Positions 18,187 through 26,901 of a stretch of 64,000 nucleotides of DNA are shown one piece after another. Position numbers and translations under genes: made by a program. The notes under the pieces were generated by a model that was not told where the DNA came from, searched no databases, and worked only from the letters and a program-made list of their open reading frames with translations. The stretch's first letter is position 1. Every line of letters begins with the position of its first letter. Source of the DNA: Vibrio gallaecicus (GTDB lineage Bacteria > Pseudomonadota > Gammaproteobacteria > Enterobacterales > Vibrionaceae); NCBI RefSeq assembly GCF_024347495.1, contig NZ_AP025490.1, forward strand, positions 1,054,001 to 1,118,000, read 5' to 3'.

Positions 18187-18215
18187 TTGACCTTGCAACT
18201 TTCAATAGATTGAAT
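18187..18215 (+). promoter_or_regulatory. Candidate acpP promoter
   Basis: TTGACC (18187-18192), 17 bases, then TTGAAT (18210-18215), predicting a start near 18222 and a 44-base leader containing AAAGGAAAAG before the acpP ATG. A dedicated promoter fits the known high, partly independent expression of acpP. Confidence 0.5.
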
Positions 18216-18265
18216 AAACTACGGAAAACATCGCATAAAGCGAACTCTGTAAAGGAAAAGAAAAA

Positions 18266-18499
18266 ATGAGCAACCTCGAAGAACGCGTAAAGAAAATCAT
18301 TGTTGAACAGCTAGGTGTAGACGAAGCTGAAGTTAAAAACGAAGCTTCTTTCGTTGATGACCTAGGTGCAGATTCTCTAGACACAGTTGAGCTAGTAATG
18401 GCTCTAGAAGAAGAATTCGACACTGAAATCCCAGATGAAGAAGCTGAGAAAATTACTACTGTTCAAGCAGCTATCGATTACGTAACTAGCGCTCAGTAA
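18266..18499 (+). CDS. acpP: Acyl carrier protein
   Basis: A 77-residue, strongly acidic carrier of growing acyl chains. [18 protein letters not shown] contains the phosphopantetheine attachment Ser37. The sequence is near identical in style to E. coli AcpP. A strong AAGGA ribosome binding site lies upstream, and a putative own promoter and downstream terminator bracket the gene within the fab operon. Confidence 0.98.
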   Translation: MSNLEERVKKIIVEQLGVDEAEVKNEASFVDDLGADSLDTVELVMALEEEFDTEIPDEEAEKITTVQAAIDYVTSAQ

Positions 18500-18509
18500 T
18501 AATCTCTCC

Positions 18510-18538
18510 CAGGCGGTCATCTCGACCGCCTGTGTTTT
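18510..18538 (+). terminator. Terminator or attenuator after acpP
   Basis: Perfect 9-bp stem CAGGCGGTC/GACCGCCTG with loop ATCTC followed by TGTTTT. It probably yields a short, abundant acpP mRNA with partial read-through into fabF. Confidence 0.75.
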
Positions 18539-18592
18539 ATCTAACTCATCTATCCTCATCTTAAATCACCTCAATTCCCGGAGTGTAAAATC

Positions 18593-19837
18593 GTGTCCAA
18601 GCGTCGTGTAGTTGTCACTGGCATGGGTATGTTGTCACCGGTAGGCAACACTGTAGAATCTTCTTGGAAAGCCCTGCTAGCTGGTCAAAGTGGTATCGTT
18701 AATATCGATCATTTTGATGCAACCAATTTCTCAACTCGTTTTGCAGGTCTAGTTAAAGACTTTAACTGCGAAGAGTATATGACTAAAAAAGATGCTCGTA
18801 AGATGGACTTGTTCATCCAATACGGCGTCGCAGCAGGTATTCAAGCTTTAGATGATTCAGCCCTAACTATTACTGAAGAAAACGCTCCACGTGTGGGTGT
18901 TGCTATCGGTTCTGGTATTGGTGGTCTTGGTTTGATTGAAGCCGGTCACAAGGCTTTAACTGAAAAAGGCCCTCGTAAAATCAGCCCGTTCTTTGTACCT
19001 TCGACGATCGTGAATATGATTGCTGGTCACATGTCTATTATGCGTGGTCTACGCGGTCCAAATATCGCGATTTCTACTGCATGTACGACTGGCCTACATA
19101 ATATTGGTCACGCGGCTCGTATGATTGCTTACGGCGATGCTGATGCAATGCTAGCGGGCGGTGCTGAAAAAGCATCTACACCATTAGGTATGGGCGGTTT
19201 TGGTGCGGCTAAAGCATTATCTACTCGCAACGAAGAGCCTCAAAAAGCTTCTCGTCCATGGGACAAAGGTCGTGACGGCTTCGTTCTTGGTGACGGTGCA
19301 GGCATGATGGTTCTTGAAGAGTACGAACATGCGAAAGCTCGTGGCGCTAAGATTTACTGTGAGCTCGTTGGCTTCGGTATGTCTGGTGACGCTTACCACA
19401 TGACATCTCCAAGTGAAGATGGCTCTGGTGGCGCATTAGCTATGGAAGCGGCTATGCGTGATGCTGGCGTGACTGGTGAGCAAATCGGTTACGTTAACGC
19501 ACACGGTACATCGACTCCTGCGGGTGACGTAGCAGAAGTTAAGGGCATCAAACGTGCTCTTGGCGAAGCAGGCAGCAAACAAGTATTAGTTTCTTCTACG
19601 AAATCAATGACTGGTCACCTTTTAGGTGCTGCGGGTTCTGCTGAAGCTATCATCACAGCGATGTCTCTGGTTGACCAAATTGTTCCACCAACAATCAACC
19701 TTGATGATCCTGAAGAAGGCTTAGATATTGACTTAGTACCTCACACGGCGCGTGAAGTTAGCAACATGGAATATGCTGCATGTAACTCATTCGGTTTCGG
19801 TGGTACAAACGGCTGTTTGATCTTCAAAAAGATTTAA
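18593..19837 (+). CDS. fabF: 3-oxoacyl-[ACP] synthase II (KAS II)
   Basis: Elongating condensing enzyme, important for cis-vaccenate formation at low temperature; 414 residues. The active-site Cys164 is in [14 protein letters not shown]. The two catalytic histidines are in [11 protein letters not shown] (near 304) and [14 protein letters not shown] (near 341). The start is GTG at 18593 with CCCGGAG upstream, and the protein begins (M)[17 protein letters not shown]. Confidence 0.97.
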   Translation: MSKRRVVVTGMGMLSPVGNTVESSWKALLAGQSGIVNIDHFDATNFSTRFAGLVKDFNCEEYMTKKDARKMDLFIQYGVAAGIQALDDSALTITEENAPRVGVAIGSGIGGLGLIEAGHKALTEKGPRKISPFFVPSTIVNMIAGHMSIMRGLRGPNIAISTACTTGLHNIGHAARMIAYGDADAMLAGGAEKASTPLGMGGFGAAKALSTRNEEPQKASRPWDKGRDGFVLGDGAGMMVLEEYEHAKARGAKIYCELVGFGMSGDAYHMTSPSEDGSGGALAMEAAMRDAGVTGEQIGYVNAHGTSTPAGDVAEVKGIKRALGEAGSKQVLVSSTKSMTGHLLGAAGSAEAIITAMSLVDQIVPPTINLDDPEEGLDIDLVPHTAREVSNMEYAACNSFGFGGTNGCLIFKKI

Positions 19838-19891
19838 TCATCTTATTAAAGACGTAAACACTCGTAGATAGTCACAATTAGACTTGTTTTT

Positions 19892-19930
19892 AAACGGCTT
19901 GATGCTTTAGCATTGAGCCGTTTCTTTTTA
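19892..19930 (+). terminator. Terminator immediately before pabC
   Basis: AAACGGCTTGATGC/GCATTGAGCCGTTT stem with TTTA loop and a CTTTTT tail. It ends 12 bases before the pabC start, leaving no room for a promoter between them. Confidence 0.85.
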
Positions 19931-19941
19931 TGGGGAAAAAC

Positions 19942-20760
19942 ATGTTTTGGGTTGACGGAAAAAGCCAGCAAACGGTCGAGATCTCTGATCGCTCTTTCCA
20001 GTATGGTGATGGATGCTTTACCACGATGTTAGTACTTAACGGTAAGATCGTTAACTTTAACGATCATCAGCATAGAGTCGATGATTGTTTGAAAGCATTG
20101 AAAATTCATCCGCTAAATTGGCTAGAAGCCACTGCTTGGCTTAGCAATGCAATCCAAAGTAAATCCATACAAAATGAGACTAAGTTTGGACTAAAACTTC
20201 ATGTTAGCCGTGGGGCTGGTGGTCGTGGATATAGCCCACTGAATGTTTCAAAACCAATGGTAACCATTAGTACCTTTGATTATCCCAGTCATTATCATAA
20301 TTGGCACCATGATGGCGTTCAGCTAGGTCTGTGCCAGCAAGCTCTAGGGCTTAATCCATTATTAGCAGGTCATAAGCATAACAACCGTCTAGAACAAATT
20401 TTAATGAAAGATGAGATGGACCAAGCTCAAGAAGTGGATGGCGTGGTTCTCGATATTTCGGGACATGTAATTGAAACCACAATGGCGAATCTGTTCTGGC
20501 GAATCAAAGATAAAATTTATACTCCTCAACTTTCGCAAAGTGGTGTTGCTGGAGTGATGCGTAAGCGAGTGTTAATGGCCCTCGACTCTACTGAGCAGTT
20601 TGTTAAAATCGGTGATTACCATTTGGATCAGCTTCTTCAAGCTGACGAAGTCTTTATGACTAACTCAATTTTAGGTATCGCACCTATTACCCGCGTTAGA
20701 AATACTCATTTTAATATCGGCCCCGTCACTCGTAGCCTTCAAGGACAATTGAACTCGTGA
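19942..20760 (+). CDS. pabC: Aminodeoxychorismate lyase
   Basis: PLP-dependent fold-type IV enzyme that releases pyruvate from aminodeoxychorismate to form p-aminobenzoate for folate. I chose the ATG at 19942 (272 residues, starting MFWVDG) because GGGGAAA sits ahead of it; an in-frame ATG at 19930 falls in the terminator tail. SDRSFQYGDGCFTTM and the catalytic Lys in GHKHNNRLEQ near 150 identify the family, and ETTMANLFW near 182 is typical. Its stop overlaps the mltG GTG start. Confidence 0.93.
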   Translation: MFWVDGKSQQTVEISDRSFQYGDGCFTTMLVLNGKIVNFNDHQHRVDDCLKALKIHPLNWLEATAWLSNAIQSKSIQNETKFGLKLHVSRGAGGRGYSPLNVSKPMVTISTFDYPSHYHNWHHDGVQLGLCQQALGLNPLLAGHKHNNRLEQILMKDEMDQAQEVDGVVLDISGHVIETTMANLFWRIKDKIYTPQLSQSGVAGVMRKRVLMALDSTEQFVKIGDYHLDQLLQADEVFMTNSILGIAPITRVRNTHFNIGPVTRSLQGQLNS

Positions 20761-21779
20761 TCAAAAAGTTATTTATTTTTATTATCTTGTGCTTAGTTTT
20801 AGCAGCTTCAGCTGCGTTTTATGTATATAACCAAGCGCAAGACCAGCTAAAAAAAGTTATTCAGTTAGAAAGCTCTCAAGTAATAACCATCAACTCAGGC
20901 ACTAGTTTTAACCGCGTGCTAAACCAATTGGTTGATGAAAATCTATTTACAGCATCACCTTATGACCGATTGATCCGAAAGCTACACCCTGAACTTGTTG
21001 ATGTAAAAGCGGGCACCTTTCTTTTTGAGCCGGGTTTGACTTTAGAGCAAGCATTACAGGTACTGGTAGAAGGAAAAGAGCACCAGTTTACGATCACCTT
21101 TGTGGAAGGCAGCCGCTTCGATGAATGGATGATTCAACTTAAAGGGAGTGAGTTCATTCAACAGACACTTGAAGGTGTATCTGAAAAAGAAATCGCACAA
21201 AAATTGGGTATTGATAACCAGAAATTGGAAGGGCTCTTTCTTGCTGAGACTTATCATTATACTTACGGTACAACGGATTTAGATTTACTTAAACGTGCAC
21301 ATACAAACTTAATGGACGTCGTAAATCGTGAATGGGAAAGTAAAGTAGCAAAACTGCCGCTAAAGTCACCTTATGAGGCTTTGATTTTAGCGTCTATTAT
21401 TGAGAAAGAAACTGCAGTTGCTTCAGAGCGTGAGCGCGTATCTTCGGTCTTTATTAACCGTTTGAATAAGCGAATGCGTTTGCAAACAGACCCTACGGTT
21501 ATTTATGGTATGGGTGATAGCTATGATGGCAATATTCGTAAGAAAGACCTGCGCACACCTACGCCATATAACACTTACACCATAAATGGGTTACCACCTA
21601 CACCTATTGCAATGGCAGGTAAAGCTTCAATTCAAGCAGCGCTGAATCCGGAGAAGAGCAACTACCTTTACTTTGTTGCTAGTGGAACCGGCGGGCATGT
21701 ATTTTCAAAGAACTTAGCTGAGCATAACAGAGCGGTTCGTGCATATTTAAAACAGTTAAGAAAAAATAAAAAGAAATAA
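20757..21779 (+). CDS. mltG: Endolytic murein transglycosylase MltG (YceG)
   Basis: Inner-membrane lytic transglycosylase that cuts nascent glycan strands and sets their length; 340 residues. One N-terminal helix lies at about 4-24 and a LysM-like subdomain at 40-95. The YceG catalytic domain contains [27 protein letters not shown] (catalytic Glu near 218) and [12 protein letters not shown]. The start is GTG, overlapping the pabC TGA, so translation is probably coupled. Confidence 0.95.
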   Translation: MIKKLFIFIILCLVLAASAAFYVYNQAQDQLKKVIQLESSQVITINSGTSFNRVLNQLVDENLFTASPYDRLIRKLHPELVDVKAGTFLFEPGLTLEQALQVLVEGKEHQFTITFVEGSRFDEWMIQLKGSEFIQQTLEGVSEKEIAQKLGIDNQKLEGLFLAETYHYTYGTTDLDLLKRAHTNLMDVVNREWESKVAKLPLKSPYEALILASIIEKETAVASERERVSSVFINRLNKRMRLQTDPTVIYGMGDSYDGNIRKKDLRTPTPYNTYTINGLPPTPIAMAGKASIQAALNPEKSNYLYFVASGTGGHVFSKNLAEHNRAVRAYLKQLRKNKKK

Positions 21780-21781
21780 TT

Positions 21782-22414
21782 ATGAATCAGTCAAAGTTTA
21801 TCGTTGTTGAAGGTTTAGAGGGTGCAGGTAAAAGCACAGCAATTAATGCAATTCTGGCGACATTAAAAGAGTCTGGCGTTGAGAATATTACAAGTACACG
21901 TGAGCCCGGGGGAACGGTCCTAGCTGAAAAAATGCGCTCGCTTGTTAAAGAAGAACATGAAGGCGAAGTACTCCAAGACATGACTGAGCTATTATTGATG
22001 TACGCAGCGAGAGTACAACTTGTTGAGAATGTCATAAAACCTGCTTTAGGAAATGGTCATTGGGTGGTTGGCGATCGTCATGATATGTCTTCACAAGCTT
22101 ATCAGGGGGGCGGGCGTCAGATCTCTCGTTCAACTATGGAAGCGTTAAAATTAACGACATTAGGTAATTTTAAGCCCGACCTGACTCTTTATTTAGATTT
22201 AGATCCAAGAGTTGGTCTAGAAAGAGCTAGAGGAAGAGGTGAATTGGATCGTATTGAAAAGATGGATATTTCATTTTTTGATCGTACTCGTGAACGTTAC
22301 CTCGAAATTGCAGAACAAGATGACTCTGTTCTTGTGATTAATGCTCAACAAGAGATTGAATTTGTTGCGAGCGATATTAAAGATGCGCTGCGCAATTGGT
22401 TAGTAAAACAGTAG
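21782..22414 (+). CDS. tmk: Thymidylate kinase
   Basis: Phosphorylates dTMP to dTDP; 210 residues. P-loop [10 protein letters not shown] is at 10-19, TREPGGT near 40-46 is the dTMP-binding DRX-like region, [18 protein letters not shown] is near 96, and the LID arginines are in [11 protein letters not shown]. It starts 2 bases after mltG. Standard member of the pabC-mltG-tmk-holB string. Confidence 0.96.
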   Translation: MNQSKFIVVEGLEGAGKSTAINAILATLKESGVENITSTREPGGTVLAEKMRSLVKEEHEGEVLQDMTELLLMYAARVQLVENVIKPALGNGHWVVGDRHDMSSQAYQGGGRQISRSTMEALKLTTLGNFKPDLTLYLDLDPRVGLERARGRGELDRIEKMDISFFDRTRERYLEIAEQDDSVLVINAQQEIEFVASDIKDALRNWLVKQ

Positions 22415-22417
22415 GTA

Positions 22418-23386
22418 ATGATGGGGCAATTATATCCTTGGCTGGAGCCTGTTTGGGGTGATTGGCAAAAAAGTTTGGATGCAGAACGCTTCCCTAACGC
22501 TGTGCTAGTTAACGCACCTGATGGTTTGGGAGTCGACTCTCTGCTTGAGCAGCTCAGCGCTGCACTTATGTGTGCTAACTATGAAAGTGAAGCTTGTGGC
22601 TTTTGCCATAGTTGTGAGTTAGTAAAGTCTGGTAGTCACCCTGATTTACACAGAATACAACCAGAAAAAGAAGGTAAAGCGATTACTGTTGATCAAATTC
22701 GAGCTAGTAACCGCTGGGCGTTAGAGTCATCTCAGCTGGGTGGGTATCGTGTCATTATGATCGATCCAGCAGAAGCTATGAATGAAGCATCATCAAACGC
22801 GTTATTGAAGACGTTAGAAGAGCCTTCGAGTAAGTGTATTTTTGTTCTGACAACATCAAATACCAGTATTTTAATGCCAACGATTCGTAGCCGCTGTCAA
22901 CAAACAACAATAACAAGCCCAAGTGCAATTACTGCATCTAAATGGCTTAGCAAAGAGCTAAGTAAAACAGTTCCGCCATATGTGTTGGCTCTAGTAAATA
23001 ATGCTCCACTTACGGCTAAAACCATGGTTGAAAGTGGGGAAGTAGAAGCTTGCGATAAAGTGCTTCGACAGTTTGTGAAGGTTGTCGATGGGACTGATGT
23101 CGACCTAATGTCTTTTGCGACTACATTATCGAAAGAACCTACCAAGCACTTGTCTTGGATTTGGTACTTGCTTTCAGACGTCCAGAAAAAACATTTTGGA
23201 GTTGAAAGTGAATCCTTTATCCCTAGCTCCCAAGAGTTAAAAGACGTATTGGATTACCCAAATGCGTATAAACTTTCTAAAACGTTAGCGGCATTAATTG
23301 AGCAACTTAAGCAACACCCAGGGCTCAATACAGAATTACTTATTATGAATTGGTTAATCACAGTTTGCGGGGAAGCATGTTTGTAG
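22418..23386 (+). CDS. holB: DNA polymerase III subunit delta'
   Basis: Clamp-loader subunit of 322 residues. It has a degenerate AAA+ module without a competent Walker A, as in other delta' proteins. A four-cysteine zinc knuckle lies near 48-65 (C..E..CGFCHSC). The SRC/clamp-loader signature SSNALLKTLEEPS is near 127 and TIRSRCQQ near 154. The start is the first of two tandem ATGs. The gene overlaps the TatD-family gene by 10 bases. Confidence 0.95.
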   Translation: MMGQLYPWLEPVWGDWQKSLDAERFPNAVLVNAPDGLGVDSLLEQLSAALMCANYESEACGFCHSCELVKSGSHPDLHRIQPEKEGKAITVDQIRASNRWALESSQLGGYRVIMIDPAEAMNEASSNALLKTLEEPSSKCIFVLTTSNTSILMPTIRSRCQQTTITSPSAITASKWLSKELSKTVPPYVLALVNNAPLTAKTMVESGEVEACDKVLRQFVKVVDGTDVDLMSFATTLSKEPTKHLSWIWYLLSDVQKKHFGVESESFIPSSQELKDVLDYPNAYKLSKTLAALIEQLKQHPGLNTELLIMNWLITVCGEACL

Positions 23387-24144
23387 ATTCTCATTGTCAT
23401 TTAGACAAACTAAATTATGAAGACCTACACCTGAATGTAGAAGATGTTGTTAATAAGGCGAAAGCTGCAAACGTCCATCAATTGTTGTCGGTTGGAGTAA
23501 CACTAGACTCGTTTCAAAATATGCTAGAAATGATTTCACCGTTTGACAATGTGAATGCATCTTGTGGTGTACATCCTTTGGATGTGGAAAGTGATTTCGC
23601 TTTAGATCAGTTACATGAATTCGCGAAGCATTCCAAAGTAGTTGCTGTTGGTGAAACGGGTTTAGATTACCATTACCAACCAGAAACAGCCGATTTACAG
23701 AAACTAAGATTTGAGCAACATGTAGAATTGGCAGTAGAGGTAAATAAGCCGCTTATTATCCATACTCGTAATGCTCGAGAGGACACTCTGGCTATTTTAC
23801 GCAACGGTGGCGCTGATAAATGTGGTGGTGTAATACATTGCTTCACTGAAGATCAAGCTTTTGCTGATGCTGCAATGGAGTTAGGCTTTTATATCTCTAT
23901 TTCCGGTATTGTCACCTTTAGACAGGCTACAGAGCTGAAAGAAATCGTTAAGAACTTGCCATTAGATAGGCTTCTAATTGAAACTGATTCTCCATATTTG
24001 GCGCCAGTACCACATCGTGGAAAACAGAATCAACCTGCATATGTTGTAGAAGTGGCAGCTTATATCGCTCAGCTTAAGGGCATTTCTATTGCTGAGGTTG
24101 GACGAAAAACGACCGAAAATTATCAAAAACTTTTTTTGCGATAG
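23377..24144 (+). CDS. ycfH: TatD-family metal-dependent DNase/hydrolase (YcfH type)
   Basis: Amidohydrolase-fold nuclease of 255 residues. The metal ligands are visible as DSHCHLD at the N-terminus, GETGLDY near 90, IHTRNA near 128, HCFTE near 153 and ETDSPYLAP near 203. The ATG at 23377 has GGGGA upstream and gives the usual MFVDSHCHLD start; an in-frame ATG at 23350 would add nine residues inside holB. Translation is likely coupled to holB by overlap. YcfH sits in this place in E. coli. The in vivo substrate is uncertain. Confidence 0.93.
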   Translation: MFVDSHCHLDKLNYEDLHLNVEDVVNKAKAANVHQLLSVGVTLDSFQNMLEMISPFDNVNASCGVHPLDVESDFALDQLHEFAKHSKVVAVGETGLDYHYQPETADLQKLRFEQHVELAVEVNKPLIIHTRNAREDTLAILRNGGADKCGGVIHCFTEDQAFADAAMELGFYISISGIVTFRQATELKEIVKNLPLDRLLIETDSPYLAPVPHRGKQNQPAYVVEVAAYIAQLKGISIAEVGRKTTENYQKLFLR

Positions 24145-24160
24145 AAAGTTAATGATGAAT

Positions 24161-24187
24161 AAAAAGGGAGCGAAAGCTCCCTTTTTT
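24161..24187 (+). terminator. Terminator ending the fab-holB-tatD operon
   Basis: AAAAAGGGAGC-GAAA-GCTCCCTTTTTT with a stable tetraloop, 17 bases after the TatD-family stop codon. Confidence 0.93.
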
Positions 24188-24589
24188 GCGTCTTTGATCA
24201 CGAGAAATGATCAATATTTTAATGTTTACTGATTATGTTGAACCTGAGAGCCAAAAATACCTCATTTGTAATTTTGTTACTAAAAATAACATGACGATCT
24301 ATTTTATTTACTTAGTAAAATAAAGAGGGTGTCCGTATTTTTTCTTTTAAAACAATAGCTTGTTTTATTGAAAAGCATTGCATTGCTAAATATTCCATGT
24401 GATCCAAGACTTGTTTTGAAACTAAATTTCGTAACTCACTAGTAAGTTAGTAACTGCTCAATATATATTTAGAGGCAGAAAATATAACGCAACAGATGGT
24501 TACATTTTCATAGGGTGCTAACATTTAGGCTACGGGGGTGTGCCGTTAGAACCCATATAATTATTTTTATCTTTATCAGGAGCATAAAC
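24188..24589. other. Gene-free ptsG upstream region
   Basis: About 400 AT-rich bases with no supportable gene. They hold a TTGATCA...TGATCAA inverted repeat at 24194-24214, a 23-base imperfect palindrome at 24302-24324 (separate entry) and the ptsG ribosome binding site AGGAGC. A weak promoter-like pair (TTGAAA, 17 bases, TATTCC) begins at 24368. The frame open from 24515 is not a believable N-terminal extension of PtsG. Confidence 0.6.
24302..24324. promoter_or_regulatory. Palindromic operator candidate upstream of ptsG
   Basis: Two 11-base arms around T24313 match at 9 of 11 positions; the inner 13 bases TTTACTTAGTAAA are a perfect dyad. It is an AT-rich palindrome of the general type bound by ROK repressors (Mlc/NagC). 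Mlc is encoded in this window, so it is the first candidate, but this is inference. Confidence 0.4.
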
Positions 24590-26020
24590 ATGTTTAAGAA
24601 CCTTTTTGCTAGCCTGCAGAAAGTTGGTAAGTCACTGATGCTACCAGTATCAGTTTTACCAGTTGCGGGTATTTTGCTTGGTGTCGGTGCAGCAGACCTT
24701 TCTTTTATTCCAGAAATTGTTTCAAACCTAATGGAACAAGCTGGTGGTTCAGTTTTCGGTCAAATGGCACTGCTATTTGCAGTAGGTGTAGCACTTGGCT
24801 TCACTAATAACGACGGTGTTGCTGGTCTAGCAGCTATCGTTGGTTACGGTATTATGACTGCTACACTAGGCGTAATGGCTGGTGTTATGGGCGTTGAAAA
24901 AATCGATACTGGTGTACTAGGTGGTATTCTAATCGGTGGTGTTGCTGCGTGGGCATTCAACCGTTTCTTCCGTATTCAACTTCCTGAATACTTAGGTTTC
25001 TTCGCTGGTAAGCGTGCAGTGCCAATCATCACAGGTTTCTCTGCGATTGGTCTTGCTATCCTACTATCAGTAGTATGGCCACCAGTTGGCGGTGCTATTT
25101 CAGCATTCTCTGATTGGGCTGCTCACCAAAATCCACAAGTTGCATTTGGTATCTACGGTATCGTTGAACGTTCACTAATCCCATTCGGTCTTCACCACGT
25201 TTGGAACGTGCCTTTCTTCTTTGAAGCTGGTACTTGTATCAACGCTGCTGGCGAAACTCAAAATGGTGTTCTTACTTGTTACCTAGTTGCTGATGACGCA
25301 ACTCGTGCTGCAGGCAACGGCTTCGGTCAGCTGGCAGGTGGTTACATGTTCAAGATGTTTGGTCTTCCAGCTGCTGCAATCGCAATTGCACACTCGGCTA
25401 AACCTGAAAACCGCGTTAAAGTAATGGGTATCATGGCATCTGCTGCGTTAACTTCATTCCTAACGGGTATTACTGAACCAATCGAGTTCTCTTTCCTATT
25501 CGTAGCTCCTGTTCTTTACGCAATCCACGCTCTACTTGCTGGTTCTGCGTACGTTCTAGCGAACACTTTAGGTTTTGTACACGGTACTTCTTTCTCACAC
25601 GGTTTAATCGACTTCCTAGTTCTGTCTGGCAATGCGTCTAAGATGGGTCTAATGGTTGCTTGTGGTATTGGTTACGCTGCGCTTTACTACTTCGTATTCC
25701 GCACTGTTATCAAAGCGCTTGACCTTAAAACTCCAGGTCGTGAAGATGAAACAGAAGAAGCAAGCACTGCAACTGGTTCAGAGCTAGCTGGTGAGCTTGT
25801 AGCTGCGTTTGGTGGCAAAGCTAACATCACTGGTCTTGATGCTTGTATCACTCGTCTACGTGTTGCTGTAGCTGATACTGAAGCAGTAAACCAAGATAAA
25901 CTGAAACAACTTGGTGCAGCTGGTGTCGTAGTAGTAGCTGGTGGTGTTCAAGCTATCTTCGGTACTAAGTCTGACAACCTTAAAACAGATATGGATGAGT
26001 GGATTCGTAATAACGGATAA
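24590..26020 (+). CDS. ptsG: PTS glucose-specific EIICB component
   Basis: Imports and phosphorylates glucose. It has 476 residues from the ATG at 24590, which has AGGAGC seven bases upstream. The start [21 protein letters not shown] matches E. coli PtsG almost residue for residue. The EIIC membrane domain (about 1-380) contains [10 protein letters not shown] and a [11 protein letters not shown] loop. The linker LKTPGRED leads to the EIIB domain, whose phosphorylated Cys419 lies in [10 protein letters not shown]. No EIIA domain is fused, so EIIA-Glc must come from crr elsewhere. In enterobacteria the unphosphorylated EIIB sequesters Mlc, encoded at 32946 here. Confidence 0.95.
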   Translation: MFKNLFASLQKVGKSLMLPVSVLPVAGILLGVGAADLSFIPEIVSNLMEQAGGSVFGQMALLFAVGVALGFTNNDGVAGLAAIVGYGIMTATLGVMAGVMGVEKIDTGVLGGILIGGVAAWAFNRFFRIQLPEYLGFFAGKRAVPIITGFSAIGLAILLSVVWPPVGGAISAFSDWAAHQNPQVAFGIYGIVERSLIPFGLHHVWNVPFFFEAGTCINAAGETQNGVLTCYLVADDATRAAGNGFGQLAGGYMFKMFGLPAAAIAIAHSAKPENRVKVMGIMASAALTSFLTGITEPIEFSFLFVAPVLYAIHALLAGSAYVLANTLGFVHGTSFSHGLIDFLVLSGNASKMGLMVACGIGYAALYYFVFRTVIKALDLKTPGREDETEEASTATGSELAGELVAAFGGKANITGLDACITRLRVAVADTEAVNQDKLKQLGAAGVVVVAGGVQAIFGTKSDNLKTDMDEWIRNNG

Positions 26021-26037
26021 TCACTGATTCCAACGAC

Positions 26038-26064
26038 AAAAGGAGGCCTAGCGCCTCCTTTTTT
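26038..26064 (+). terminator. Terminator of ptsG
   Basis: AAGGAGGC/GCCTCCTT stem with CTAGC loop followed by a T-tract. Confidence 0.92.
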
Positions 26065-26182
26065 GTGTCTGGATTTAGGTTTAGATATTTTTCATTCCCA
26101 TAAAGTAACCTCACACCCGTCTGACACCCTAATTCAAGTTCACCGTAAAATTTGTCCATATATTTCGTTATGGTGTCTCTAT

Positions 26183-26587
26183 ATGAAAAAGAATCTTTTA
26201 CTTGGCTTGCCATTTATTGTTTTATCACCTTGGATTCATGCCAATGAGTCGCCGCAGCTTGCTGTGGGGATGGCTTTTGACCAACAACTGAGCGTTGTGG
26301 TTGAAGTTGATGATACTTACAGAGTTACTGCGGGTAACGATGGTATGGCTTTCGACTATATCTTGAAAAGAGGTGTGATAGACCCGGAAACCTCGATGAG
26401 TTGGTATGTTGGAGTCGGAGCTTGGAATGAATGGAATGATGAGTTTGGTGCGAGAGTTCCATTAGGAATGAATGTCAATTTCTATGATGGTTGGAACCTT
26501 TATGCGCAGGTTCATCCGGAGTTGAATTTATACAAAGGTCCGGAACTACAGCTAAGTGGTGCATTAGGTATTACTTACAAATTTTAA
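26183..26587 (+). CDS. Small predicted exported protein, unknown function
   Basis: A 134-residue protein I do not recognise by name. A signal peptide is clear (MKKNLLLGLPFIVLSPWIHA, cut after Ala20). The mature part alternates polar and aromatic residues and ends in an aromatic beta strand (SGALGITYKF), as outer-membrane barrels and their periplasmic relatives do. The frame is open back to 26063, but that would start inside the ptsG terminator, so the ATG at 26183 is preferred even though its ribosome binding site is weak. It is an isolated gene downstream of ptsG. Confidence 0.7.
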   Translation: MKKNLLLGLPFIVLSPWIHANESPQLAVGMAFDQQLSVVVEVDDTYRVTAGNDGMAFDYILKRGVIDPETSMSWYVGVGAWNEWNDEFGARVPLGMNVNFYDGWNLYAQVHPELNLYKGPELQLSGALGITYKF

Positions 26588-26698
26588 GCGTTAGCTTGTC
26601 GAGTGATAAGCCTGTTTCGAAAGCTTCTTTTAGAATTAAGAAGCGTATCGAATAGAGACATATTACTTACTATACGAGATACCTTTGTATTGAGATGT

Positions 26699-26728
26699 AA
26701 AAATGCCAGCATTTAAGCTGGCATTTTA
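26699..26728. terminator. Bidirectional terminator between the small exported protein and NSS genes
   Basis: AAAATGCCAGC/GCTGGCATTTT stem with ATTTAA loop between convergent transcripts. Confidence 0.9.
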
Positions 26729-26782
26729 TTTAAGTGTAAATAGAAACCCTTTATCGGGAAACTTCCAGTGGTAGGTTAAGTC

Positions 26783-26884
26783 TTAATCTTGCTGCTTATC
26801 CATTGCTCGCTTGATACAGATAGCGGCGCCACCCCAAGTAATACCAAGACCAAGAACCATCATAATAATTGCGCTAGTTGTCAT
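26783..26884 (-). CDS. Small subunit of methionine/alanine-type NSS importer (MetS-like)
   Basis: A 33-residue micropeptide read on the minus strand. It starts MTTSAIIMMVLGLGITWGG, has one transmembrane helix and ends in a basic/polar tail (KRAMDKQQD). AAGGAAG precedes the ATG. It lies 17 bases after the NSS transporter gene in the same direction. Such a one-helix partner downstream of a bacterial NSS carrier is the MetPS arrangement described in Corynebacterium, where the small subunit is needed for transport. Function here follows from that family and position. Confidence 0.8.
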   Translation of the reverse strand: MTTSAIIMMVLGLGITWGGAAICIKRAMDKQQD

Positions 26885-26901
26885 AATTAAGCTTCCTTAT
26901 T

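Noticed and set aside
23350..23376. Earlier start of the TatD-family gene inside holB
   Set aside because: The ATG at 23377 has GGGGA upstream and gives the conserved MFVDSHCHLD start.
24391..24420. CRP site upstream of ptsG
   Set aside because: TGTGA is present but the partner half-site is not.
24515..24589. N-terminal extension of ptsG
   Set aside because: The ATG at 24590 has a strong ribosome binding site and matches E. coli PtsG from residue one.
26063..26182. N-terminal extension of the small exported protein after ptsG
   Set aside because: It would begin within the ptsG terminator tail and bury the signal peptide at residue 41.
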